A stretch of 5,142 nucleotides of DNA, taken from contig CALGMC010000120.1 in NCBI GenBank assembly GCA_937959145.1, positions 1 through 5,142 on the forward strand. Direction: 5' to 3'. The stretch comes from an uncultured Chlorobiales bacterium (GTDB taxonomy: Bacteria; Bacteroidota; Chlorobiia; Chlorobiales; Thermochlorobacteraceae). Below, piece by piece: positions 1 to 5,142 of the stretch. The notes beneath the pieces are model-generated. The model was given only the letters and a program-made list of their open reading frames with translations. It was not told the DNA's origin and made no database searches. The number at the start of each line of letters is the position of its first letter. Within the stretch, counting starts at the first letter, position 1. The position numbers were made by a program, and so were the translations under genes.

Positions 1-389
1 TCATCGCGGACGACAACCTTCGTCGTTGAAATCCATCGCTGTTCTCCTGTGAAATTATTCACATTCGGCTCTTCGGAGTGAATCACATCTTGACTGCTGT
101 TGAACAAGACAATTTCGTCTTGTCGATATCGCTCGGCAAGTTCTTTGTCGTAGAAATCAAAATCGGTTTTTCCGATGACTTCTGTGGCGTCGGATTTGCC
201 AAGCAGTTCCGTGTTTTTTTTGTTGGAGATTAAAATTCTGCCTTCTGCGTCTTTGGCATAGATGCTGTCGGGAAGGCTATCGATGAGTTGAAGCAAGAGG
301 TTGCGCTCTTTGAGCACGCGCTCGTATTCTGCTTTCGGCACATGGTCTTTGGCGAGAAAATCTTTGGAGCGAAGGAAGCCTTGTAACAT
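1..389 (-). CDS. PAS-domain signalling protein, N-terminal part (probable sensor kinase, truncated by window edge)
   Basis: This frame is open from an ATG at 389 to the window edge: 129 complete codons plus two bases, so only the N-terminus is visible. Residues about 17-35 are charged and leucine-rich, likely a short helical or coiled-coil lead-in. Residues about 31-129 form a PAS domain: it starts with LLLQLIDSLPDSIYAKD, has the GRILISN strand, then VIGKTDFDFY, and ends with WISTTKVVVRD. This is the common PAS_4/PAS-type ligand or redox sensor fold placed at the start of many bacterial histidine kinases and diguanylate cyclases. No signal peptide or membrane segment is visible, so it is probably cytoplasmic. 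The start is the only ATG or GTG after the in-frame stop at 429-431; it has no clear Shine-Dalgarno sequence. It begins 26 nt after the stop of the tandem receiver gene on the same strand, which suggests co-transcription and a signalling partnership. The output domain lies outside the window, so histidine kinase is an inference. Confidence 0.85.
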   Translation of the reverse strand, partial: MLQGFLRSKDFLAKDHVPKAEYERVLKERNLLLQLIDSLPDSIYAKDAEGRILISNKKNTELLGKSDATEVIGKTDFDFYDKELAERYRQDEIVLFNSSQDVIHSEEPNVNNFTGEQRWISTTKVVVRD

Positions 390-415
390 CGTTCGGGTCT
401 TGGTTTTGAGGTTGA

Positions 416-1525
416 CTACGTAGATTTTTTAGCTAATTCGCTTAGGGCTTTAAGTTTGGCAAGGGCATCGTCAGGCGAAGGCTGAGCGTTGGCAGTCGTC
501 GATGCGTCTTTGATTTTATCGGCGGCGCGTTCGCTTTCTGTGCGCGAAGAGAGGTGCGACGTGATTTGATGCTTATAGAGCATGACGGCTTCAGCAATCG
601 TCTCTCGGAGTTTTTCAGGATTCCAAGGCTTTTGAATGTAGCGGAAAATTTGCCCCTCGTTAATCAAACGAATCACGTCTTCGACGTCGGTGTATGCTGT
701 AATCAGCACTTTGGGAACAAGTGGTGCAATCTCGCGAGAGTCAATCAAAAGTTCCGTGCCTGTTTTCTTCGGCATGCGCTGGTCGGTGAGCAAGAGCGTT
801 ACAAACGAATCTTGCTCGAGCAATTTGACGGCTTCATCGGCGGATTGGCAGGTAATCACTTCATATTCATCAGATAAGAGCTGCGAGAGCGCGACTAAGA
901 CGCCTTGCTCATCATCAACGACGAGAATTTTTGGCTTGCCCGACTTGCTTAAAAACGCCCGCTCAAAAACTTCTTCAGTTGAGCCAGCTTTATGCGTGTC
1001 TGAAAGTTTGGTGAAGAAAGTTTCCTCGACGGATTTCTGCTTCAAGAGTTGTTCCATCGCCGCCGTAATCGTGTTGGTGGATTGCGGCGCGGGTTGCGGC
1101 TGGGCAGGCTTCTGCGCCGAAGCACTGCTTTCTTTGGCTTTCTTGCGCGTCGTGTAAGTCATTGCCGCAAGCGAAATGACCTCACGAATTTGCTCCGTGT
1201 TCCATGGCTTCTTGATGTATCGGAAGACTTCGCCGACATTCACAGAATCCAAAATCGCGTCGGCATCGGCATAGCCTGTGAGCAGAATGCGCACCGTGTC
1301 GGGCGAAATCGCCTTGATGTTTTTGAGCACATCAATGCCTTTCATCTGCGGCATGCGCTGGTCGCTAACGACAATGGCGATATCAGGCGTTTGGCGGACA
1401 TACTCAATCGCTTCCGCGCCGCTATTTGCTGTATGGACATCGTAGAGTGTATCGAAAAGTTGAGAGAGAGCTTCCAAGATGTGAGGCTCGTCGTCGACGA
1501 ACAAAATTTTAAGTTTTGGGCTCAT
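416..1525 (-). CDS. Tandem receiver-domain response regulator (REC-linker-REC) without output domain
   Basis: The 369-residue protein has two CheY-like receiver domains. REC1 spans about residues 5-125: acidic pair D11/D12, phospho-acceptor D55 in SDQRMP, T83, and K106 in YIKKPW. REC2 spans about residues 198-320: D204/D205, acceptor D248 in TDQRMP, T276, and K299 in YIQKPW. Both sets of catalytic residues are intact, so both domains should be phosphorylatable. The DQRMP and F-R-Y-I-x-K-P-W signatures resemble receivers of RpfG/HD-GYP-type regulators. The linker (about 130-197) begins with a Pro/Gln/Ala-rich stretch. The tail (about 325-369) is Ala- and Lys-rich, likely helical and disordered, and matches no DNA-binding or enzymatic output domain. 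The protein is therefore likely a cytoplasmic phosphorelay intermediate, a phosphate sink or a protein-protein regulator. The ATG sits directly before the LKILFVDDE strand, as usual for the family. No Shine-Dalgarno sequence is visible. The PAS-domain gene follows 26 nt downstream, probably in one operon. Confidence 0.93.
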   Translation of the reverse strand: MSPKLKILFVDDEPHILEALSQLFDTLYDVHTANSGAEAIEYVRQTPDIAIVVSDQRMPQMKGIDVLKNIKAISPDTVRILLTGYADADAILDSVNVGEVFRYIKKPWNTEQIREVISLAAMTYTTRKKAKESSASAQKPAQPQPAPQSTNTITAAMEQLLKQKSVEETFFTKLSDTHKAGSTEEVFERAFLSKSGKPKILVVDDEQGVLVALSQLLSDEYEVITCQSADEAVKLLEQDSFVTLLLTDQRMPKKTGTELLIDSREIAPLVPKVLITAYTDVEDVIRLINEGQIFRYIQKPWNPEKLRETIAEAVMLYKHQITSHLSSRTESERAADKIKDASTTANAQPSPDDALAKLKALSELAKKST

Positions 1526-1542
1526 GAGCGCAAGGAGTTTAA

Positions 1543-1570
1543 TGTTTCAGGATTTTTGTTTCAGGATTTT
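1543..1570. repeat. Perfect 14-bp tandem duplication upstream of the tandem receiver gene
   Basis: The unit tgtttcaggatttt occurs twice head to tail, at 1543-1556 and 1557-1570, with no mismatch. It lies 18 nt upstream of the receiver gene's ATG, so it would fall in the 5' leader of that message. It may be a simple slippage duplication or a doubled binding site; nothing in the sequence decides between these. Confidence 0.85.
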
Positions 1571-1590
1571 GTGCTGTGTTTGGACCTTTG

Positions 1591-1614
1591 AAGTAAAATG
1601 AAAAGTAAAACGAA
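1591..1614. repeat. Imperfect 12-bp tandem repeat in the promoter region of the receiver gene
   Basis: Two adjacent copies of aagtaaaaYgaa (1591-1602 with t, 1603-1614 with c) differ at one base. They lie 66-89 nt upstream of the receiver gene start and overlap the weak promoter candidate at 1600-1628. A function as direct-repeat operator is possible but unproven; AT-rich slippage is the simpler explanation. Confidence 0.7.
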
Positions 1615-1628
1615 GACTGCTTCTACAA
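1600..1628 (-). promoter_or_regulatory. Candidate promoter for the receiver/PAS operon (weak)
   Basis: On the minus strand, TTG (1628-1626) is followed after 18 nt by TACTTTTC (1607-1600). This matches seven of eight positions of the Bacteroidota -7 element TAnnTTTG. It would give a leader of about 70 nt before the ATG at 1525. The sequence here is AT-rich, so chance matches are likely, and the spacer is shorter than the 20 nt of the two better promoters in this window. It is listed only as the best candidate in the 219-nt gap between the tRNA gene and the receiver gene. Confidence 0.25.
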
Positions 1629-1710
1629 AATGCACAGGCTGTCTTGTTGTTTTACGAAGTAAGGGAAATTAAAAATTTTACGTGTTCAGGCAACGAAAAT
1701 TTATCGAGAG

Positions 1711-1735
1711 AAAAAAGCCGCACGAGGCGGCTCTT
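1711..1735 (-). terminator. Intrinsic terminator of the tRNA-Phe transcript
   Basis: Read on the minus strand, AGCCGC (1732-1727) pairs with GCGGCT (1721-1716) around the 5-nt loop CTCGT, and is followed by a run of T up to 1711. The stem can extend by three weaker pairs, giving an A-tract/T-tract terminator. It begins about 10 nt past the tRNA 3' end and ends about 185 nt before the receiver gene start. It should therefore isolate the tRNA transcript from the signalling operon. On the plus strand the hairpin is not followed by a T-run, so it acts in the minus direction. Confidence 0.88.
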
Positions 1736-1744
1736 CTGTTGATG

Positions 1745-1817
1745 TGGTCAGGGAGGGAATCGAACCCCCGACACAAGGATTTTCAGTCCTTTGCTCTACC
1801 GACTGAGCTACCTGACC
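1745..1817 (-). tRNA. tRNA-Phe (anticodon GAA)
   Basis: The 73-nt gene folds into a complete cloverleaf. The acceptor stem is GGTCAGG (1817-1811) with CCTGACC (1752-1746). The D stem is GCTC/GAGC with loop AGTCGGTA. The anticodon stem AAGGA/TCCTT encloses the loop CTGAAAA, with anticodon GAA at 1784-1782, which decodes UUC and UUU. The variable loop is GTGTC, and the T arm is GGGGG-TTCGATT-CCCTC with one G-U pair. The discriminator is A73, as expected for tRNA-Phe. The 3' CCA is not encoded: the sequence continues CAT after the discriminator, so CCA must be added by tRNA nucleotidyltransferase. It is a single gene with its own promoter upstream and terminator downstream. Confidence 0.98.
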
Positions 1818-1854
1818 TTGTCCTTTTTTAAGCAGATGCTTTGAAAAAGGGTTG

Positions 1855-1885
1855 CAAATATACACGCGCGAAAGGCACAATGCAA
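1855..1885 (-). promoter_or_regulatory. Promoter of the tRNA-Phe gene
   Basis: On the minus strand TTGCAT (1885-1880) is followed after exactly 17 nt by TATATT (1862-1857), a good sigma-70-type pair. The same site reads as TTG-20 nt-TATATTTG, a perfect match to the Bacteroidota -33/-7 pattern ending in TAnnTTTG. Transcription would start near 1849-1850, giving a 5' leader of about 32 nt to be trimmed by RNase P. It sits between the stop of the PorZ-like gene and the tRNA, on the same strand as both. Confidence 0.7.
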
Positions 1886-1902
1886 CGGTTCAATGAAAAA
1901 AA

Positions 1903-4185
1903 TTATCTCCCGCGAATCACGGCGATTTTTCCAAGTCCGCTTTCTTTGCCGTTCTCACTGATGCCCACAGCGATATAAACGCCGCTGGCAACGAGTTCGC
2001 CCCGATTATCCTTGCCGTCCCAAAATACAACTGAGCCGCCGTCGCTCTTTAAGTCGCGAATCAAACGACCTGTGGGCGTGATAATTTTGACCGACGCATT
2101 GCGCGATAGCCCTTGAATTTGAATTGCACGATGTTCGGGCAAGCGCACCGGATTCGGAGCGATTTTCAAATCCGACATCGTGAGCGGCGGTTGAACGGCG
2201 ACAGTTTGAATGACCGAAAGCCCGCGCTCAGTGCCGACAAACACCCTGCCGCTCGACTTATCGACCTCAATGGCAAGCACGCGATTGGAAAGAAGTGGCG
2301 AGTTTGTTTCAGTGTAGTGCGCAATCACCGACGAGCCATCGGGCGTGAGAAGCCAAACGCCACTTGTCGAGCCGAACCATTTTCGGTTCAGAGCGTCAAT
2401 GCCGAGCGAGGTGAGCACTTCATCTTGTAAATCGAAAATGCGCGTAACGCTCGGAATCGCAAAGCCCGCTTGAACAAGGCTGGCGTCGAAGTAATATGCC
2501 GCGCCTTCGTCGGTGGCGAACCAAATTGCGCCGTCTAAATCCGTTTTAATCGCATTGACTTTCAAGTTCGGCAAGTTGCCTTGATTGGGCGATGTGGTCA
2601 GGCGAGTGTATTGGTCATCGGTCAGATTTTCAAGCGTGCCGTTGTCGTCAAAAATCATCACGCCTGCGCCCGCGTCGGAGCCTGAACCGCGACAAGCAAC
2701 CCACTTGCGCCCGAAGTTGTCAACCGTTAAGCGAAACGCAAAAACGCCCGAAGGAAACCCATTCAACCCCGTTGCACTGGTGTTGAGCGTGGCAAAATTT
2801 CTGAATGAACCATCAGGAAGTTTAGCCGTCAGCGCACCGTTCGCGGAAAGGTAGTTGGCAATCCACAGCACGCCGTTGGCGTCGGGGGCGAAGTCGGTCA
2901 TCACAATGAAATTTGGCGCGTTTGGCGGACCAGAGAGAAGCGGCGTATTGGCACGCGAGTAGGCACGCACCGAGTCATCGCTGAAAAATTCAACAAACCC
3001 ATTTCCCCAGCCGCTCAAATAAATCGAGCCGTTCTGTTCAGCAAACGCATTGAACTGTCGGAGCGAGCCGTTCAGCCCAGATGCAGAAAGCGACGCAAAA
3101 TTTGTCCATTCACCTGTGGCAAAATCTAACCGATAAAATCCTTCTGTGTTTCGGTCGCCGACGGTTGAACTCACCCAGAGCCTGCCACGCGAATCGACGC
3201 CGAAGTATTCAAACCGATTGGCGAGCGGCGTGTTAAGCGAAATCGGCGAAACGGATTGATTGCGCAAAACAAGCAGGGATTGCCGCGCATCGGTGATGAA
3301 CGCTGTTTCATCGGAAGCCACATCGATATCCGTCGCGCTTGAAAAATCAAAGGCGAACGTGCTGGTTGCGCCACTTTCGGAAAGCGAGAGCAAGCGCGAT
3401 TTCATCAACGCATATAGGCGACCATTTGCCGTACGAAGCGCGATAACGGAATCGGTTGCAACAGTCTCAAAACTTTGCGTGGCGACGCTGTAAGCCAAAA
3501 GGGCACTGCTGGTGCCAACGTAAATTTTTCCATTGAACGAAGCGAGTGCATTCACATTTGCAATGCTAATGCTCTGCCAAGACGACGGCGCAAGCAAGTT
3601 CTGTGTTCGCCGAGAAGCGATGGCAATGCCGAGCGGCGTGCCTGCCACGATGAGCGTATCGGCGAAAAGCACCGAGCGAACTTGTGTGCCCGTCGCAAAT
3701 GTGCCGAGTGTGAGGTAGGTTTCGCGAACTTCGCGGCGTGAAGGCGTGTAGAGCAATGCGCCGAAATCCGTTGCCACCAAAAGCGAGTCGCCGCTCAAGG
3801 CAAAGGCGCGAATCCGCTTCTGCGGAAACTGCGTGACGTTGGCAATGGCAAAACTGTTCGTGAATTGCAGGTTGTTCAAATTCAGGTTCGTAATCACGCC
3901 CTCGTCAGTGCCTATCCAAAGCGCATTATTTTTGGAATCGAGCGCGAGTGAAGTCAAGCGAATGTCGGCAAGTCCGTCGATGTTGGTGAAGGTTTCAGTT
4001 TTATTCGTGATGGGGTTGAATCGATACAAGCCGCCACTTGTCGCAACCCAAGCCTGACCGCTATTGGCGACTTCAACCGATGACGCAGACGATACAGAAG
4101 CAAATGTTCGCCACGAAGTCTGCGCAAGCAGTGAAGGAGAAATCAAGGAAAAGCAAAAAGAGATAAGCCAAGCGCGTTTGAACAT
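1903..4185 (-). CDS. PorZ-like exported protein: two beta-propellers plus C-terminal sorting/FlgD-Ig-like domain
   Basis: The predicted protein is 760 residues, close to PorZ of the type IX secretion system. Residues 1-21 are a signal peptide (basic MFKR, hydrophobic core, likely cleavage after SLLA before QTSW), with no lipobox. The mature start TSWRTF, followed by propeller strands such as AWVATSGGLYRFNP (45-58), the DGLADIRLTSLAL linker, LWIGTDEGV (89-97) and LLVATDFGALLY (135-146), matches the PorZ/two-component-regulator-propeller pattern. Further blades recur near 221, 336, 388, 440, 494, 554, 602 and 648 (IWFATDEGA, KWFGSTSGV, VFVGTERGL), enough for two propellers. Residues about 669-760 form the C-terminal domain: KIAPNPV, KIITPTGRLIRDL, WDGKDNRGELVASGVYI and a terminal KIAVIRGR, as in T9SS type A or FlgD-like Ig domains. 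In Porphyromonas, PorZ is a surface component of the T9SS attachment complex. Here that role is inferred; a generic T9SS-exported propeller is the alternative. The ATG at 4185 was chosen over one at 4263 because it starts the signal peptide directly and does not overlap the divergent gene. Confidence 0.85.
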   Translation of the reverse strand: MFKRAWLISFCFSLISPSLLAQTSWRTFASVSSASSVEVANSGQAWVATSGGLYRFNPITNKTETFTNIDGLADIRLTSLALDSKNNALWIGTDEGVITNLNLNNLQFTNSFAIANVTQFPQKRIRAFALSGDSLLVATDFGALLYTPSRREVRETYLTLGTFATGTQVRSVLFADTLIVAGTPLGIAIASRRTQNLLAPSSWQSISIANVNALASFNGKIYVGTSSALLAYSVATQSFETVATDSVIALRTANGRLYALMKSRLLSLSESGATSTFAFDFSSATDIDVASDETAFITDARQSLLVLRNQSVSPISLNTPLANRFEYFGVDSRGRLWVSSTVGDRNTEGFYRLDFATGEWTNFASLSASGLNGSLRQFNAFAEQNGSIYLSGWGNGFVEFFSDDSVRAYSRANTPLLSGPPNAPNFIVMTDFAPDANGVLWIANYLSANGALTAKLPDGSFRNFATLNTSATGLNGFPSGVFAFRLTVDNFGRKWVACRGSGSDAGAGVMIFDDNGTLENLTDDQYTRLTTSPNQGNLPNLKVNAIKTDLDGAIWFATDEGAAYYFDASLVQAGFAIPSVTRIFDLQDEVLTSLGIDALNRKWFGSTSGVWLLTPDGSSVIAHYTETNSPLLSNRVLAIEVDKSSGRVFVGTERGLSVIQTVAVQPPLTMSDLKIAPNPVRLPEHRAIQIQGLSRNASVKIITPTGRLIRDLKSDGGSVVFWDGKDNRGELVASGVYIAVGISENGKESGLGKIAVIRGR

Positions 4186-4206
4186 ATCGAGAGGTTCTGT
4201 TATGTT
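4178..4206 (+). promoter_or_regulatory. Promoter of pgeF
   Basis: TTGAAC (4178-4183) and TATGTT (4201-4206) are separated by exactly 17 nt. Read in the Bacteroidota style, the site is TTG-20 nt-TATGTTTT, seven of eight matches to TAnnTTTG and the same spacing as the tRNA-Phe promoter. Transcription would begin near 4213, about 39 nt before the pgeF ATG at 4252. The -35 part overlaps the first codons of the divergent PorZ-like gene, so expression of the two genes could interfere. Confidence 0.55.
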
Positions 4207-4251
4207 TTGAAATTCAAGATAACAGCAACAGCGCACAAAAAAGTAGATGAA

Positions 4252-5025
4252 ATGTTCCAACAAATAAGTTCACTACTTCGACCAAAAATTTTTCAAGCCT
4301 TTGCAAATGTTGTCGCACTTCAAACCACGCGCGAGGGTGGCGTCAGTGAAGGCGCGTTCCGCTCGCTCAATTTGGGACTTTCATCAGGCGACGCTCGTGA
4401 AACCGTCTTGAAAAATCGCGCTATCTTGTGCCGCACGATTGGCATTGAGCCAACTCAACTTGTGCTCTCACATCAAGTTCACGGCGACGCGGTTTTGATT
4501 GCCGAGCACGGTGGAAGTTATGACGCTTACGATGCACACATCACGAATCGAGTGGGCGTTTTTCTCGCCGTCTCCATCGCGGATTGCACGCCGATTTTGA
4601 TTTACGACCGAACCCACAACGCCGTTGCCGCCGTCCACGCAGGTTGGCGCGGCACCGCAAAAGCCATTCTCTACAAAACCTTGCTCAAAATGAACGAAAC
4701 CTTCGGCACAGAGGGCAAAGATTGTTTCGCCTTCATCGGTGCGTGCATTAGTGGCGAGGTATATGAAGTTGGTGAAGACGTCGCAAGGCACTTTCCAAAC
4801 CAAGTGAAGCGATATGACGACGCGCGAGGAAAATTTCTGCTCGACCTCAAAACGGCTAACCGCATGCAACTTGAACACTTTGGCGTTCCGCACGAGCATA
4901 TTGAAGTTTCTCCACATTGCACCTATCTCGAACAAGACCGATTTTTTTCCTTTCGCTACGACAAAGGAAAAACAGGCAGAATGCTTGCTGTGATTGGCTT
5001 GAACGCACTCCAACAAGAAAAGTAA
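4252..5025 (+). CDS. pgeF: Peptidoglycan editing factor PgeF (YfiH/laccase-domain family)
   Basis: The 257-residue protein covers the full YfiH/DUF152 (Cu-oxidase_4) fold. Landmarks in order are TTREGGVSEG (25-34), the LNLGLSSGD segment (39-47), SHQVHGD (73-79), SIADCTPIL (108-116), AVHAGWRGT (127-135), GACISGEVYEVGED (163-176) and FFSFRYDKGKTGRM (231-244). The metal-binding catalytic triad is present as H77, C112 and H129. In E. coli the family member PgeF (YfiH) is a cytoplasmic enzyme that removes wrongly incorporated L-Ser from UDP-MurNAc peptide, guarding peptidoglycan composition. Other family members act on purine nucleosides, so substrate is inferred from family. The ATG at 4252 is preferred to a TTG at 4207 because the TTG would lie at or before the predicted transcription start and adds residues not seen in the family. 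No strong Shine-Dalgarno sequence precedes it. It is divergent from the PorZ-like gene and appears monocistronic. Confidence 0.93.
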   Translation: MFQQISSLLRPKIFQAFANVVALQTTREGGVSEGAFRSLNLGLSSGDARETVLKNRAILCRTIGIEPTQLVLSHQVHGDAVLIAEHGGSYDAYDAHITNRVGVFLAVSIADCTPILIYDRTHNAVAAVHAGWRGTAKAILYKTLLKMNETFGTEGKDCFAFIGACISGEVYEVGEDVARHFPNQVKRYDDARGKFLLDLKTANRMQLEHFGVPHEHIEVSPHCTYLEQDRFFSFRYDKGKTGRMLAVIGLNALQQEK

Positions 5026-5064
5026 TTTTTTAAGGCAAAAGCAGAAAAAAGCCGAAAAAAAAAT

Positions 5065-5094
5065 TTGGAGAATTTGTTGCAAGTGTTAAATTTC
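5065..5094 (+). promoter_or_regulatory. Weak promoter-like element for a gene beyond the right edge
   Basis: TTG (5065-5067) is followed after 19 nt by TAAATTTC (5087-5094), seven of eight matches to TAnnTTTG. It lies in the AT-rich 117-nt tail after pgeF, which contains no gene and no convincing terminator. The low GC makes chance matches common, so this is only a candidate start for a plus-strand transcript whose gene would lie outside the window. Confidence 0.2.
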
Positions 5095-5142
5095 AGTTAA
5101 GGTCAACAACACAAAGGTGCTCTTTCAAAATCTGCTTTTTGT

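Noticed and set aside
554..1591. Several plus-strand open frames of 107-180 codons opposite the receiver gene
   Set aside because: They lie antisense to a clear two-receiver protein. Their translations are rich in Arg, Cys and Ser with no recognisable domain, as expected from the reverse complement of a real gene.
1633..1643. Short inverted repeat ACAG-G-CTGT upstream of the receiver gene
   Set aside because: Four-base arms around one base occur by chance often; no second copy supports an operator.
1745..1817. tRNA gene as an integration site for a mobile element
   Set aside because: No integrase, no repeat of the tRNA 3' end and no change in composition were seen in the flanking sequence within this window.
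2113..4057. Multiple short frames (61-105 codons) on both strands inside the PorZ-like gene
   Set aside because: All overlap the 760-codon gene, show no domains, and have no plausible promoter or start context.
5026..5065. Possible terminator after pgeF (GGC...GCC followed by A-rich sequence)
   Set aside because: The stem is only three pairs around a 14-nt loop and is followed by A rather than T on the plus strand, so it is not a credible intrinsic terminator for pgeF.
4468..5082. A 204-codon minus-strand open frame overlapping pgeF
   Set aside because: It is antisense to a well conserved enzyme gene with an intact catalytic triad. Its translation is Phe/Cys/Val-rich without domain features, and its beginning lies in the AT-rich tail.

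Overview
The window suggests a member of the Bacteroidota/Chlorobiota (FCB) lineage. Three things point there. One gene encodes a PorZ-like two-propeller exported protein with a C-terminal sorting-type domain. The promoter-like elements have the form TTG-(about 20 nt)-TAnnTTTG. None of the four coding starts has a convincing Shine-Dalgarno sequence. The moderate GC content and the abundance of PAS and receiver proteins would fit a Chlorobi-type genome such as a Chloroherpeton relative, but genus-level placement is a guess. No mobile element, CRISPR array or origin was seen.

Layout, left to right. Positions 1-389 (minus) hold the first 129 codons of a PAS-domain signalling protein that runs off the left edge. 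Just upstream of it in transcription order, 26 nt away and on the same strand, is a 369-residue protein with two receiver domains and no output domain (416-1525). These two form a likely two-component operon. The 219-nt gap before it carries two short tandem repeats and a weak promoter candidate. A tRNA-Phe(GAA) gene follows on the minus strand (1745-1817), with its own promoter (1855-1885) and a strong intrinsic terminator (1711-1735), so it is an insulated unit. Next is the 760-residue PorZ-like protein (1903-4185, minus). Divergent from it across a 66-bp intergenic region is pgeF (4252-5025, plus), a laccase-domain/YfiH-family peptidoglycan editing factor. The last 117 nt are AT-rich, with no gene and at most a weak promoter-like element.

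How the parts relate: the receiver protein and PAS protein probably exchange phosphate within one signalling chain. The PorZ-like protein and PgeF both act at the cell envelope (type IX secretion or cell-surface attachment, and fidelity of peptidoglycan precursors). Their shared divergent intergenic region may only reflect chance proximity. No previously undescribed multi-gene system is evident. The most interesting items are the output-less tandem receiver protein, the PorZ-like protein in its genomic setting, and the recurring Bacteroidota-like promoter pattern.
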